Notes: generated by a model not told the origin, from the sequence alone. A stretch of DNA of 33,659 nucleotides from DASXSB01 sp036506275 (GCA_036506275.1 DASXSB010000125.1:1-33659); one strand, 5' to 3'; shown: positions 21,182-30,096, counted from the stretch's first letter. A program made the numbers and translations.

Positions 21182-22270
21182 TCAGCCGACCTGGTAGCGC
21201 TCGATCGCCTTCCTGTCGAACGCGAGGCCGAGGCCCGGGCGCGCGGGGACCGTCAGCTCACCGCGCGCGAGCGTCGGCGTCTCCTCGAAGAGGCGCAGCG
21301 ACCAGGGCATGTACTCCACGGTGAGGCCGTTCGGAACGGCGGCGACGAGATGGACGTGGATCTCCGGCACCAGGTGACTGACGACGGGAAGATTGAACGC
21401 CTCCGCCATACCCGCCACCTTCAGCCACTGCGTGATGCCGCCCACGCGCAGCACGTCGATCATGACGATGTCGATCGACCGCGCTTCGAGGAGATGACGG
21501 AAGGGCACGATGCCGTAGTGATACTCGCCGGCGGCGATCGGCGTCGTGAGCGCGTCCGCGACGCGCGCGAGCCCGGCGTAGTCGTCGTGGGCGACGGGGT
21601 CCTCGAGCCAGTAGAGATGGTAGGGCTCGACGCGCCGGGCGACGTCGATCGCGTGGTGGGCGGTCCAGAGCTGGTTGATGTCGCACATGAGGTCCACGTC
21701 GGGTCCGATCGCCTCGCGCAGCACGCGCACGCGCTCGACTGACGCCGCCACCGTGGGCTCGCTCCCGCACTGCATCTTCATCTGCCGGAATCCCATGTCG
21801 ACGAGCCGGGGTCCGGCCTTGGCGAGATAGTCCACGGGATGCGCGCGCATGAGGGCCCCGCTCGCGTACGTGGGCACGCGCGTGCGGAGCCCGCCCAGGA
21901 GCGCGCACACCGATTGCCCCGCCGCCTTGCCCCGCAGATCCCAGCACGCGATGTCGATCGCGGACAGCGCGAGCGTGAAGATCCCGCCCGGTCCCGAGCT
22001 GCCGGCGGCGCGCCGACACTTCGCCGCGATCGCCTCCACCTGCGTGGGATCGTCGCCGACGAGCAGCCCCGCCAGTGCGTCCACGGCGGCCTTCAGCGCG
22101 GCCGTGAGCGCGCCGCCGAAGAACGTGAGTCCGATACCGACGAGGCCGGCGTCGGTCTGAAGCTCGAGGGTCACGAACTCGCGCGTGTCCGTGGGCGCGG
22201 GGAGCCCGACGACGAGCGGGTTGTCGGCCGGTGTGCGCAGCACGCGGGTGATGGCGCCGGTGATCTTCAT
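21182..22270 (-). CDS. Mandelate racemase/muconate lactonizing enzyme family protein (enolase superfamily)
   Basis: 362-aa enolase-superfamily enzyme: N-terminal capping domain (about 1-120), then the TIM barrel. Mg2+ ligands appear at D197 (CDIN), E223 (WLEDP) and E249 (AAGEY). The mandelate-racemase-type dyad D272 (MIDVLRVGG) and H299 (VSHLVPE), and E319, are also present. The barrel lysine motif reads QMK (163-165): K165 is kept, but the first lysine of the usual KxK is Gln. The reaction should be proton abstraction alpha to a carboxylate (racemisation or acid-sugar dehydration); the substrate is unknown. ATG 22270 overlaps the stop of the ferredoxin-like gene (ATGA), so the two are coupled. 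Confidence 0.9.
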   Translation of the reverse strand: MKITGAITRVLRTPADNPLVVGLPAPTDTREFVTLELQTDAGLVGIGLTFFGGALTAALKAAVDALAGLLVGDDPTQVEAIAAKCRRAAGSSGPGGIFTLALSAIDIACWDLRGKAAGQSVCALLGGLRTRVPTYASGALMRAHPVDYLAKAGPRLVDMGFRQMKMQCGSEPTVAASVERVRVLREAIGPDVDLMCDINQLWTAHHAIDVARRVEPYHLYWLEDPVAHDDYAGLARVADALTTPIAAGEYHYGIVPFRHLLEARSIDIVMIDVLRVGGITQWLKVAGMAEAFNLPVVSHLVPEIHVHLVAAVPNGLTVEYMPWSLRLFEETPTLARGELTVPARPGLGLAFDRKAIERYQVG

Positions 22271-22740
22271 CGGAGGCTTCCTTGGCCCGCAGGGTGCCCG
22301 GCCGGACGCGGCTGCCATGCGGAGGCGGTGAACTGCAACGCCGCGAGAGGGGCGGGCGCGGGCAGACAATGGTCGGCCGCGATCATCGCGTCGACGTAAT
22401 CGTAGAGCGCGCGCACGAGCGGCGCGTCGTTGATCGAGTGAAACCAGAGCGCCTGAGCGTCGAAGAGCACGAGGACCACGTTGGCGAGCACGCAGGGGCC
22501 GAGGCAGCCGCCGATGGTGAGGTGGACGACGTTGCGGAGTCGCCGTCGTTCCCATTCGTCGTGGTAGAGGTTCGTGGGCACGGCGGGGAAGCCGTCGTCG
22601 GTACGGCCGCAGCAGCAGCCGGTGGCACACACGAACAGCTGACCGCGCGGGCGCACGATGTGCACGACCTCGCCGTCCGCGCGCACCACGGGGTTGCGGC
22701 GCGGCTCGGGCGTTCCGTTACGTTCGTCGGCGTCGCTCAT
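22267..22740 (-). CDS. Thioredoxin-like (2Fe-2S) ferredoxin domain protein
   Basis: 157-aa protein with six clustered cysteines: C38, C42, C43, C44, then C79 and C83 (VCATGCCCGRTD ... GGCLGPC). This fits the thioredoxin-like [2Fe-2S] ferredoxin fold seen in small proteins near cobalamin/cobaltochelatase genes and as fused domains. It probably binds one iron-sulfur cluster and transfers electrons or senses metal; no cobalamin genes are nearby here. The N-terminal 15 residues are charged and disordered. It is the first gene of a two-gene unit with the enolase-family enzyme (4-base overlap) and divergent from a luciferase-like oxidoreductase 45 bases away, so those genes may share control. Confidence 0.82.
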   Translation of the reverse strand: MSDADERNGTPEPRRNPVVRADGEVVHIVRPRGQLFVCATGCCCGRTDDGFPAVPTNLYHDEWERRRLRNVVHLTIGGCLGPCVLANVVLVLFDAQALWFHSINDAPLVRALYDYVDAMIAADHCLPAPAPLAALQFTASAWQPRPAGHPAGQGSLR

Positions 22741-22785
22741 TCAATGCTTCCCCGGACCGGCGGACGAGTATAGCCTTACCGCGCC

Positions 22786-23802
22786 ATGGACCTTGGGATC
22801 TTCGATCACCTCGATCGCCGGGAGGGCGCGCCGCTCCACGAGTTCTACGAGAGCCGCCTGCGCCTGCTGGAGAAGTACGACGCGGCCGGTTTCTCCGCGT
22901 ATCACCTCGCGGAGCATCACGCGACGCCGCTCGGCCTGGCGCCGGTGCCGGGGATCTTTCTCGCCGCGGCCAGCCAGCGCACGCGACGCATCCGGCTCGG
23001 CCCCTGCGTCTACTGTCTGCCGCTCTACGATCCGCTGCGGCTCATCGAGGAAGTGTGCATGCTCGATCACCTGACGCGCGGCCGCTTCGACTTCGGTGTG
23101 GGGCGGGGCATCGTGCCGTACGAGATGGCGTACTTCGACCTCCATCATCTGGAGACCGAGGAGATCTACCAGGAAGCGCTCGCCGTGATCCTCCAGGGGC
23201 TCACGAGCGACGTGCTCGATCACCGTGGGCGCCGCTACACGTACCGGAAGGTGCCGATGGTCCTTCACCCGTTCCAGCGCCCGCACCCTCCGCTGTGGTA
23301 CGGGCTCGGTCACCTCGCGGGGGCGGAGTGGGCGGCCACGAACAACGTCCATGTGATCGCCAACGCGCCCGCGGAGGCGGCGGCACCGCTCTTCGCGCGT
23401 TACCGCGAGGTGTGGGCGCGCAAGCACGAAGGCGCGATGCCGAAGCTCGGGATCTCGCGGCACGTGGTGGTCGGCGCCACCGACGCGGAGGCGGAGCGCG
23501 TGGCGCGGCCGAACTATGCCGTGTGGTACGCGAACCTCACCAAGCTCTGGCGCGATTTCGGCTCCATCCCCATCCGCTTCGCGCGCGACTTCGACGAGGC
23601 GCGCGGGAGGGGTATCGCCATCGCGGGCACCGCGGCGCGGGTGCGGGAGGAGATCGAGCGCGAGATCGCGGGCAGCGGCTGCAGCTACTTCGTCTGCCGG
23701 CTCGTCTTCGGCAACATGAGCGAGGCGGAGTCGGCGGCCTCCGTCGATCGTTTCGTGGCCGACGTCATGCCGCACGTGGCAGCGCTCGGCACACCCGGGT
23801 GA
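22786..23802 (+). CDS. Luciferase-like (LLM class) flavin-dependent oxidoreductase
   Basis: 338-aa bacterial-luciferase-fold monooxygenase/oxidoreductase (TIM barrel, FMN or F420 dependent). Features: N-terminal strand MDLGIFDHLD, the AYHLAEHHATPLGLAPVPGIFLAAASQRT block, VEEV/LDHLTRGRFDFGVGRG (flavin-binding GVGRG) and LWYGLGHLAGAEWAA. The AEHH motif and length match the group of flavin-dependent alkanal-type LLM enzymes. ATG 22786 follows only 45 bases of intergenic DNA from the divergent ferredoxin-like gene; the ribosome-binding site is weak. Substrate unknown. Confidence 0.9.
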   Translation: MDLGIFDHLDRREGAPLHEFYESRLRLLEKYDAAGFSAYHLAEHHATPLGLAPVPGIFLAAASQRTRRIRLGPCVYCLPLYDPLRLIEEVCMLDHLTRGRFDFGVGRGIVPYEMAYFDLHHLETEEIYQEALAVILQGLTSDVLDHRGRRYTYRKVPMVLHPFQRPHPPLWYGLGHLAGAEWAATNNVHVIANAPAEAAAPLFARYREVWARKHEGAMPKLGISRHVVVGATDAEAERVARPNYAVWYANLTKLWRDFGSIPIRFARDFDEARGRGIAIAGTAARVREEIEREIAGSGCSYFVCRLVFGNMSEAESAASVDRFVADVMPHVAALGTPG

Positions 23803-23811
23803 TCTCGCGGC

Positions 23812-23934
23812 TTACGGTTCCCGCCAGACCTGGAACGGAAACTTCCCGTACGATTTCCCGGCGAGAAAGAGTTCCGAAGACGACCGTCTCGTCGGGGATC
23901 GTTTCACACGACGGCGGATGTCGGGAAGCGTCAT
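23812..23934 (-). CDS. Possible 40-aa coupled small protein
   Basis: An ATG at 23934 overlaps the TGA of the upstream luciferase-like gene as ATGA and opens a 40-codon frame ending in TAA. The product is basic in its first half (DIRRRVKRSPTRRSSS) and ends FPFQVWREP. The ATGA junction matches the other coupled genes in this window, and this frame fills most of an otherwise empty 128-bp convergent gap. No family is recognised; it could be chance. Confidence 0.3.
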   Translation of the reverse strand: MTLPDIRRRVKRSPTRRSSSELFLAGKSYGKFPFQVWREP

Positions 23935-24896
23935 TTCTTCAGCGCGGGCAGGATCTCGCGCGTCGTCAGCTCGAGCTGGGCATCCTGATCGGCGCCGCCG
24001 AAGCGGAGCACGATGTGCCGCACGCCGGCCGCGACGAAGCTCTGCAGGCGCTCGCGACAGCTCGCGGGATCGCCGGCGTGCAGACCCTGGATCCGCGCGA
24101 TGACCTCGTACGGCGCCGCGTAGTAGTTCTCCACGAACCGGTGAAGCTCGCGCTCCGCGGCGCGGGCGTCGCGGCCCACCGCGATGGTCGTGTAGAGCGC
24201 GGGCGTGAGCGGCTCCGTCCTGCCGGCGGCGGCCGCTTCGCGCTGAACGCGGGTCCAGCCCTCGGTCCACGCCTTCGGTGTCACGCTGTTGGGGAGCCAG
24301 CCGGCGGCGAGACGACCGGCACGGCGCGACGCCGCCTCCACTTCACCGCCCATCCAGATCGGCGGACCGCTGACGTGCGTGGGGGTGGGAAGCACGCGCG
24401 CTCCGCTCACGCTCCAGTAGCGTCCGTTCACGGTGGCGCCGGCGTCTCCCGCGCTCTGCGACCACAGCGCGCGGCAGACCACGATCGACTCCTCCAGCCG
24501 CCCCACGCGCTGTGCGAACGGGACACCCGCCGCCTCGAACTCCTTCCGCACCGCCGGCGTGTCGGGCGCGATGCCGACGCCGAGGATGACCCGACCGTCC
24601 GCGATGCGATCGAGCGTCGCCACCATGTGGGCGAGCACCAGCGGATGACGGAGGGCGGGAAGGAGCACGGCGGTGCCGAGACGCACCCGTCGTGTGCGGG
24701 CGGCGACGGCGGCCAGGAGCGTCAGGGGATCGAAACGCGGGCGCGCGAGCACGGAATCGCCCACCCACACGGAATCGTACCCGGCCGCCTCGATGCGCTC
24801 GGCCATCGCGAGGAGGGGGGCGGTATCGAAGCGCCCCGACATCACGGCCTCGCGCGTCGGAAGCAGGATGCCGACCTCGACGGCGGACACGCTCAC
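23931..24896 (-). CDS. LLM class (F420-type) flavin-dependent oxidoreductase
   Basis: 321-aa luciferase-like enzyme. Markers: VEVGILLPTREAVMSG, AERIEAAGYDSVWVGDSVLARP, RVRLGTAVLLPALRHPLVLAHMVATLD, and the cofactor-site segment GRVILGVGIAP. This group is usually annotated as F420-dependent oxidoreductases; FMN is also possible. Substrate unknown. I chose GTG 24896, with AGGA about 9 bases upstream; GTG starts at 24914 and 24890 are alternatives. It is unrelated in detail to the other LLM protein on the opposite strand (different N-terminus and no AEHH motif), and divergent from the aldo/keto reductase gene. Confidence 0.88.
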   Translation of the reverse strand: MSVSAVEVGILLPTREAVMSGRFDTAPLLAMAERIEAAGYDSVWVGDSVLARPRFDPLTLLAAVAARTRRVRLGTAVLLPALRHPLVLAHMVATLDRIADGRVILGVGIAPDTPAVRKEFEAAGVPFAQRVGRLEESIVVCRALWSQSAGDAGATVNGRYWSVSGARVLPTPTHVSGPPIWMGGEVEAASRRAGRLAAGWLPNSVTPKAWTEGWTRVQREAAAAGRTEPLTPALYTTIAVGRDARAAERELHRFVENYYAAPYEVIARIQGLHAGDPASCRERLQSFVAAGVRHIVLRFGGADQDAQLELTTREILPALKK

Positions 24897-24949
24897 GGCC
24901 GGGCATCCTAACACGGCGCGGGCGGGCGCCCGGCGCTCGCTCGCTGCGA

Positions 24950-24955
24950 TAGAAT
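24950..24955 (+). promoter_or_regulatory. Possible -10 element for the aldo/keto reductase
   Basis: TAGAAT matches TATAAT at 5 of 6 positions and lies 46 bases before the GTG at 25001, in the 104-bp divergent gap. No good -35 box is visible at 16-18 bases upstream. Confidence 0.3.
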
Positions 24956-25000
24956 CGCCCTGCCGGCCTTGCAGTACACATCACGTCGGCGGAGGCTCGC

Positions 25001-25984
25001 GTGGAGAACCGCACACTCGGCAAGAGCTCACTCAGCGTCTCGGCGATCGGCCTCGGGTGCATGTCGCTCTCGGGCGTGTACGGGAAGGCCGACGACGCCG
25101 AATCGGTAGCGCTCATCCATCACGCCCTCGACGTCGGCGTGAACTTCTTCGACTCCTCCGACGTGTACGGCTGGGGCCACAACGAGGAGCTCCTCGGCCG
25201 CGCGCTGCGCGGGCGCCGCGACCGCGCCGTCGTCGCGACGAAGTTCGGGAACATCCGCAAGCCCGACGGCACCGGCGGCGTCAACGGCCGGCCCGAATAC
25301 GTCGCGCAGGCCTGCGACGCGAGCCTGCGCCGGCTCGGCGTCGATGTCATCGACCTCTACTATCAGCACCGCGTCGATCCCTCCGTGCCCATCGAGGACA
25401 CCGTGGGCGCCATGGCGCGGCTCGTGGAGCAGGGCAAGGTGAAATTCCTCGGGCTCTCGGAGGCGGCGCCGCCTACGGTGCGGCGCGCGCACGGCGTCCA
25501 TCCCATCACCGCGCTCCAGAGCGAGTTCTCGCTGCTGTACCGCGTGGAGGCGGAAGCGGCGCTGCCGACGCTGCACGAGCTCGGCATCTCGTTCGTCGCC
25601 TACTCGCCGCTCGGCCGGAGCCTCCTCACCGGGCGTGTGCGCGCCGCCGGCGACATTCCCACCGACGATCGGCGTCGTGATCATCCTCGCTTCAAGGACA
25701 CCAACCTCGACAAGAACCTGGAGCTCGTGCAACGGGTAGAGCAGTTCGCCAAGGAGAAGGGCTGCACGCCAGGTCAGCTCGCGCTCGCCTGGCTCCTCGC
25801 GCGTAGTCGCGACATCGTTCCCATTCCCGGCACGAAGCGCCGCCAGCGGCTCGACGAGAACGCGGGCGCGCTCTCCGTGCAACTCACCGCCGACGACGTG
25901 AAGCGCATCGACGACGCAATCCCGGTCGGCGCCGCCGCCGGCGAACGCTACCCGGCGCCGCAGCTCAAGGCCGTGCAGCTCTGA
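25001..25984 (+). CDS. Aldo/keto reductase
   Basis: 327-aa NADPH-dependent aldo/keto reductase (TIM barrel). The catalytic tetrad is visible: D51 and Y56 (FFDSSDVYG), K81 (VATKFGN) and H123 (YYQHRVD). The cofactor-binding region near 200-290 includes VAYSPLGRSLLTG and IPIPGTKRRQRLDENAGA, typical of the AKR family that includes YajO/pyridoxal-reductase-like and perakine-reductase-like enzymes. Substrate unknown. GTG 25001 is preceded by GGCGGAGG. The stop codon TGA at 25982-25984 overlaps a CTG that seems to start the phosphodiesterase gene, so the two are probably one operon. Confidence 0.93.
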   Translation: MENRTLGKSSLSVSAIGLGCMSLSGVYGKADDAESVALIHHALDVGVNFFDSSDVYGWGHNEELLGRALRGRRDRAVVATKFGNIRKPDGTGGVNGRPEYVAQACDASLRRLGVDVIDLYYQHRVDPSVPIEDTVGAMARLVEQGKVKFLGLSEAAPPTVRRAHGVHPITALQSEFSLLYRVEAEAALPTLHELGISFVAYSPLGRSLLTGRVRAAGDIPTDDRRRDHPRFKDTNLDKNLELVQRVEQFAKEKGCTPGQLALAWLLARSRDIVPIPGTKRRQRLDENAGALSVQLTADDVKRIDDAIPVGAAAGERYPAPQLKAVQL

Positions 25985-27261
25985 GGCCGTTCGTCGTCCT
26001 GATCTCGATCGACGGGTTTGCAGACTTCTACTGGCGCGACGACCGGTTGAAGGCGCCCGTGCTCAGGGCGCTGGGCGAGCGTGGTGCCGTCGCCGACGGC
26101 ATGGCCACCGTTTTCCCGAGCACGACGTGGCCCACCCACGTGAGCCTTGTCACGGGCGTGAGACCCGCGCGCCACGGTGTCATCGCGAACCACATCCTCA
26201 ACCGCGCTACCCGCCGCGCCGAGGACCTCACGGGCGACCCGATCTACGATGCGGGCGTGTTGCTCACGGCGCCCACCGTGTACGACCGGGCGACCGCGGC
26301 CGGGTTGAACGTCGCTGCCATCGACTGGCCGGCGACGCGCCATGCGCCGTCGCTCGGATTCAATCTGCCGTTCTTCAAGGATCAGCATGTGTTCGAGACG
26401 CACACCGCACGCGCCGTGTGGAATGAGCTCGAGGACGCCGGGTTCCCGATGGACTGCCAAGGCGAGTGGGCGCTCCTGCCCAAGCGCTTCATGAAGGACA
26501 CCATGGTCGCCGACGTCGCGAGCCACGTCGTGGAGCGCCACGCGCCCGACATGCTCCTGCTCCACTTCCTGTCCGCGGATAGCCACCAGCACCTCTATGG
26601 CCCACGGTCTGCCGAGGCATACTGGGCGCTCGAGCACATCGATACGTGCATCGGCCGTTTGCTGGAAGGCTTTCCCGTCGCGCTGCGGCGCCGGACTGCG
26701 GTCTGCGTCGTCTCCGACCACGGCTTCCTCCCCGTCGAGCGCGATATCCGGCCCAATGTGAGGCTCAAGCGCTTGGGGGCCGTGCGCGGGGACAACGCGG
26801 CGGGCTTCTCCGGGGAAGCGTGCTTTGTCGCGAACTCCGGCGCCGGCGCTCTCTACGCACTCGACGGTGACGCAGATACGCTCCGCATGCTGGCCAGCGA
26901 GGTCGCGCGAATGGAAGGCGTGGCGGCGATGTGGCCCCGCGCACGCTTCGGTGAGCTGGGACTTCCCAGCGAGCACGGGATGCTGCCCGACGTCATCTTC
27001 GAGGCGAAGCGGGGTTATCAGTTCTCCGACGAGATGGCAGGTGAGGATGAGAACGGCGTGCCCAAGTATCGCGGTACACATGGCCAGCGTCCGGACGCAC
27101 CCGGCAATACCGCGTTCTTTCTCGCCTCCGGCGCCGGCATCGCCCCCGGGGCCACGCTCGCCAGGATCGAAAGCCGCGACGTGGCCCCCACTCTCGCTGC
27201 TCTCCTCGGTATCGCGATGCCGGAGGTGGAGGGACGGACCCTCACCGAAATCCTGGTCTGA
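25981..27261 (+). CDS. Type I phosphodiesterase/nucleotide pyrophosphatase-like (alkaline phosphatase superfamily), CTG start
   Basis: 426-aa metallo-phosphodiesterase of the NPP type. Two-zinc site residues: D11 (LISIDGF), nucleophile T49 (FPSTTWPTH), the DSH of LSADSHQHLYGP, DH in VVSDHGF, and the C-terminal His in YRGTHGQRPD. SLVTGVRPARHGVIAN matches NPP enzymes. The first conventional in-frame start is TTG at 26047, which would delete D11, an essential metal ligand. No ATG, GTG or TTG exists in frame upstream. CTG at 25981 overlaps the reductase stop as CTGA, with AAGG 10 bases before it, so I take it as the start. No signal peptide, so it is likely cytoplasmic. Substrate (nucleotide, phosphonate or other phosphodiester) unknown. 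Confidence 0.85.
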   Translation: MRPFVVLISIDGFADFYWRDDRLKAPVLRALGERGAVADGMATVFPSTTWPTHVSLVTGVRPARHGVIANHILNRATRRAEDLTGDPIYDAGVLLTAPTVYDRATAAGLNVAAIDWPATRHAPSLGFNLPFFKDQHVFETHTARAVWNELEDAGFPMDCQGEWALLPKRFMKDTMVADVASHVVERHAPDMLLLHFLSADSHQHLYGPRSAEAYWALEHIDTCIGRLLEGFPVALRRRTAVCVVSDHGFLPVERDIRPNVRLKRLGAVRGDNAAGFSGEACFVANSGAGALYALDGDADTLRMLASEVARMEGVAAMWPRARFGELGLPSEHGMLPDVIFEAKRGYQFSDEMAGEDENGVPKYRGTHGQRPDAPGNTAFFLASGAGIAPGATLARIESRDVAPTLAALLGIAMPEVEGRTLTEILV

Positions 27262-27318
27262 GCGGGACGGTGACGAGCGCCGGCCTCCGAACGCGAGTTG
27301 GGCCCGGCCGTGATGCCG

Positions 27319-28389
27319 CTACTCCAGCGGCGCCAGCTGGGCCGGGTTGAGCTCGAGCCACACGCGCTCGTTCACCTCGAAGACCTCGTGCGGGCGCGCG
27401 GTGACGCGGAGCTGGAGCGCGCTTTCTTCCGGGCGCACCAGGTAGTCCCAGTGCTCGCCGAGGTAGGCGCGCTGCGCGACGTGGCCGGCGAACGTGCACA
27501 CGCCGTCGGCGGCGGGTGGCCGTGACCGGAGGAGATGAATGCTCTGCGGCCGCAGCGAGAAAGCCACGCGCCCGCGCAGCGCGTCCGGCCTCGCGAAGGC
27601 GGCGAGCGCGATCGCGAAATGATCGAAGACCACCTCGCTCCCGCGCACCTCGCCCTCGAGGAGGTTGGTCCGCCCGATGAAGCCGGCCACGAAGCGCGTG
27701 CGCGGGCGCGCGTAGAGCGCGCGGGGATCGTCCGCCTGCTCGATGTGCCCCTGGTTCATGACCGCGATGCGGTCCGAGGTCACCATCGCCTCCGCCTGGT
27801 CGTGCGTGACGTACACGGTCGTGATGTGGAACTCGTCGTGCAGGCGCCGGATCTCGTAGCGCATCTCCTCCCGGAGATTGGCGTCCAGATTCGAGAGCGG
27901 CTCGTCGAGGAGGAGCACGGAGGGCTGGACGACGATGGCGCGCGCGAGCGCCACCCGCTGTTGCTGGCCGCCGGACAGCTCGGCGGGATAGCGGTCGCGG
28001 AGAGCGGCCAGGCGCACGACGCCGAGGATCGCATCGACGCGGGCGCGGATCTCGCTCCGCGGCCGCCGGCGCACCTCGAGGCCGAAGGCGACGTTTTCGG
28101 CCACGGTCATGTTGGGCCAGATCGCGTAGCTCTGGAAGATCATCGACATGTTGCGCTTCTCGGGCGGCAGCGATCCGGACGGCGACGAGATGACCTCGCC
28201 GTCCATCGAGATCGTCCCCGCCGTCGGGTTCAGGAAGCCGGCGATCATCCGGAGCGTCGTCGTTTTGCCGCAGCCCGACGGTCCCAGGAGCGAGACGAAC
28301 TCGCCGGGGGCGAGCGCGAGGGCGAGGTTCTCGACAGCGGTCACGCTGCCGAAGCGGCACGTCACCCCCGCGAGGGCGAGCTTGCTCAT
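27319..28389 (-). CDS. ABC transporter ATP-binding protein (Fe3+/polyamine type)
   Basis: 356-aa ATPase of the CUT1/FbpC/PotA type. Walker A GPSGCGKT (36-43), Q-loop Q86, signature LSGGQ (138-142), Walker B VLLLDE (158-163), H-loop in YVTHDQAEA (about 193). The C-terminal about 110 residues form a TOBE regulatory domain (RTNLLEGEV, FSLRPQSIHLL, GHVAQRAYLGEHWDYLV). Third gene of a minus-strand importer operon; its ATG overlaps the permease stop by 4 bases. The binding protein suggests ferric iron as substrate, though related systems carry other small molecules such as 2-aminoethylphosphonate or thiamine. Confidence 0.93.
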   Translation of the reverse strand: MSKLALAGVTCRFGSVTAVENLALALAPGEFVSLLGPSGCGKTTTLRMIAGFLNPTAGTISMDGEVISSPSGSLPPEKRNMSMIFQSYAIWPNMTVAENVAFGLEVRRRPRSEIRARVDAILGVVRLAALRDRYPAELSGGQQQRVALARAIVVQPSVLLLDEPLSNLDANLREEMRYEIRRLHDEFHITTVYVTHDQAEAMVTSDRIAVMNQGHIEQADDPRALYARPRTRFVAGFIGRTNLLEGEVRGSEVVFDHFAIALAAFARPDALRGRVAFSLRPQSIHLLRSRPPAADGVCTFAGHVAQRAYLGEHWDYLVRPEESALQLRVTARPHEVFEVNERVWLELNPAQLAPLE

Positions 28390-30083
28390 GCCGACGTGCG
28401 GCGCAGCATGAAGTCGCGCCCGACCACGCGGAAGCCGGCCAGCACGAGCGCCACCGTGACGACCACCAGGATCAGGCCGATGGCCGAGAGGTACTCGAAG
28501 TTGCCCTCGTCGCTCTTGTCGAAGAGCAGTACCGACAGCACCTGCGTCCCCGTCGTGTAGAGGAAGATCGCCGCGCTCAGCTCGCGCGTGGCCGGGATGA
28601 AGACCAGGATGAACGCGCCCGCCAGTCCGCGCTTCAGAAGCGGGCCCACCACACGCCGGAGCGCGAGCACGCGACTGCCGCCGAGGATGCGAACGGCGTC
28701 CTCCAGCTCAGGGTTCAAGCTCCGGAGAGCGGCGTCGCTGTTGGCGTACGCGATGGGCAGGAAGCGGGTGGTGAAGGCGAGGATGAGGATCCAGGCGGTG
28801 CCGTAGAGGACCAGCGGCGGCGACGTGTAGGCCGCGTAGAACCCGATCGCGAGCACGATGCCGGGAATGACGAAGGGCGCCATGGCTACGTACGACAGCG
28901 CGCGGCCGAGGGGCACCAGCCGCCGGCGCACGATGTAGGCGATGGCGAGGGCAAGGCCGAGGGCGAGGGCGGCGGCGACGGCGCCGTACACGAACGTGTG
29001 CACGGTGGCGGCGCGCGTGATGGGCTGATCGACGACGACGAAGCGGAGATTGCGGAGCGTCACGTTGTCGAGGGAGAGACCGCGTCCCCACGCCTTCGCG
29101 AAGGCCGCCTGCAGCACCACCACCATGGGCAGGAAGAACGAGATCGAGGCGATGAGGAGGCAGTACGCGAGCAAGGGCCAGCGCCATCGCCCGAGCCGGA
29201 GAAGCCGCCGCTCGCCGCCCTTGCCGGTGAGGGCCACGTAGCCCTTGCGCGCGATGATGCGCTGCTGGAGCCAGAACAGGAGCACGGTGATGGCCACGAG
29301 CGGCATGGCGTAGGCGGCCGCCACTTCCACCCGCGGCGGGAACTCGAAGAACTGCCAGAGCATCGTGGTCATGACCTGGAAGCGCCCGGGAAGCGCGATG
29401 AGCGCGGGCGCGCCGAAGAGCGCGATCGCCTCCAGGAACTCCACGATGAAGGCGGCGAGCACGGCGGGGAGGGTAAGGGGCAGCGTCACCCGCAGCGTCG
29501 TGCGGAGGACGCCGGCGCCGAGGGTGGTGGCGGCGTCCTCCATCTCCGACGAGATGAGATCGAGGGCGGAGCGCGTGAACACGAACATGTACGGAAAGGA
29601 CGAAGCCGCGATCACCAGCACGAGCCCGGTCATGCTGTAGATGTTGAACGGCCCCGCGGCGGCGCCCGTGAGCCAGACGTAGCCGCGGTTCAGCCACCCC
29701 GCGTTCGGTCCCGCGAGCAGGATCCAGGCGACGGCGGCGAGGTACGAAGGGAGGATGAACGTCCCCAGTACCGACGCCCACACGAGCCCCTTGCCCGGCA
29801 TGTCCGTGCGGGAGACGGCCCACGCCATCGGCACGCCGAACACGATGCAGACGGCGCCCACGGCGAGACCGAGGACGAGCGAGTTCACGAGCGCTTCCAC
29901 GTACCGCCAGCGCCCGTAGGCGGTGACGTAGTGCGCGAGCGTGACGCCGCCGGTGGCGGGATCGTGCACGCTCGCCCACAGGAGGCGCAGGAGGGGATTC
30001 ACCACGAGCGCCAGCAGCACCATCGCCACCAGCGTCCACAGGAAGACGGACTTGTCGACGTGACGCCAGCGCACGAGGTTCAC
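28386..30083 (-). CDS. ABC transporter permease, fused two-domain (Fe3+ type)
   Basis: 565-aa inner-membrane permease with two fused binding-protein-dependent transport domains, about 12 membrane spans. Each half carries an EAA coupling loop: EDAATTLGAGVLRTTLRVTLP (about 185-205) and EDAVRILGGSRVLALRRVVGP (about 465-485). This FbpB-like architecture belongs to Fe3+-type ABC importers. Start is a GTG at 30083, 13 bases after the binding-protein stop; the stop overlaps the ATPase ATG. The usual length for the family is 500-570. Confidence 0.93.
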   Translation of the reverse strand: MNLVRWRHVDKSVFLWTLVAMVLLALVVNPLLRLLWASVHDPATGGVTLAHYVTAYGRWRYVEALVNSLVLGLAVGAVCIVFGVPMAWAVSRTDMPGKGLVWASVLGTFILPSYLAAVAWILLAGPNAGWLNRGYVWLTGAAAGPFNIYSMTGLVLVIAASSFPYMFVFTRSALDLISSEMEDAATTLGAGVLRTTLRVTLPLTLPAVLAAFIVEFLEAIALFGAPALIALPGRFQVMTTMLWQFFEFPPRVEVAAAYAMPLVAITVLLFWLQQRIIARKGYVALTGKGGERRLLRLGRWRWPLLAYCLLIASISFFLPMVVVLQAAFAKAWGRGLSLDNVTLRNLRFVVVDQPITRAATVHTFVYGAVAAALALGLALAIAYIVRRRLVPLGRALSYVAMAPFVIPGIVLAIGFYAAYTSPPLVLYGTAWILILAFTTRFLPIAYANSDAALRSLNPELEDAVRILGGSRVLALRRVVGPLLKRGLAGAFILVFIPATRELSAAIFLYTTGTQVLSVLLFDKSDEGNFEYLSAIGLILVVVTVALVLAGFRVVGRDFMLRRTSA

Positions 30084-30096
30084 CAGCGCACGGAAA

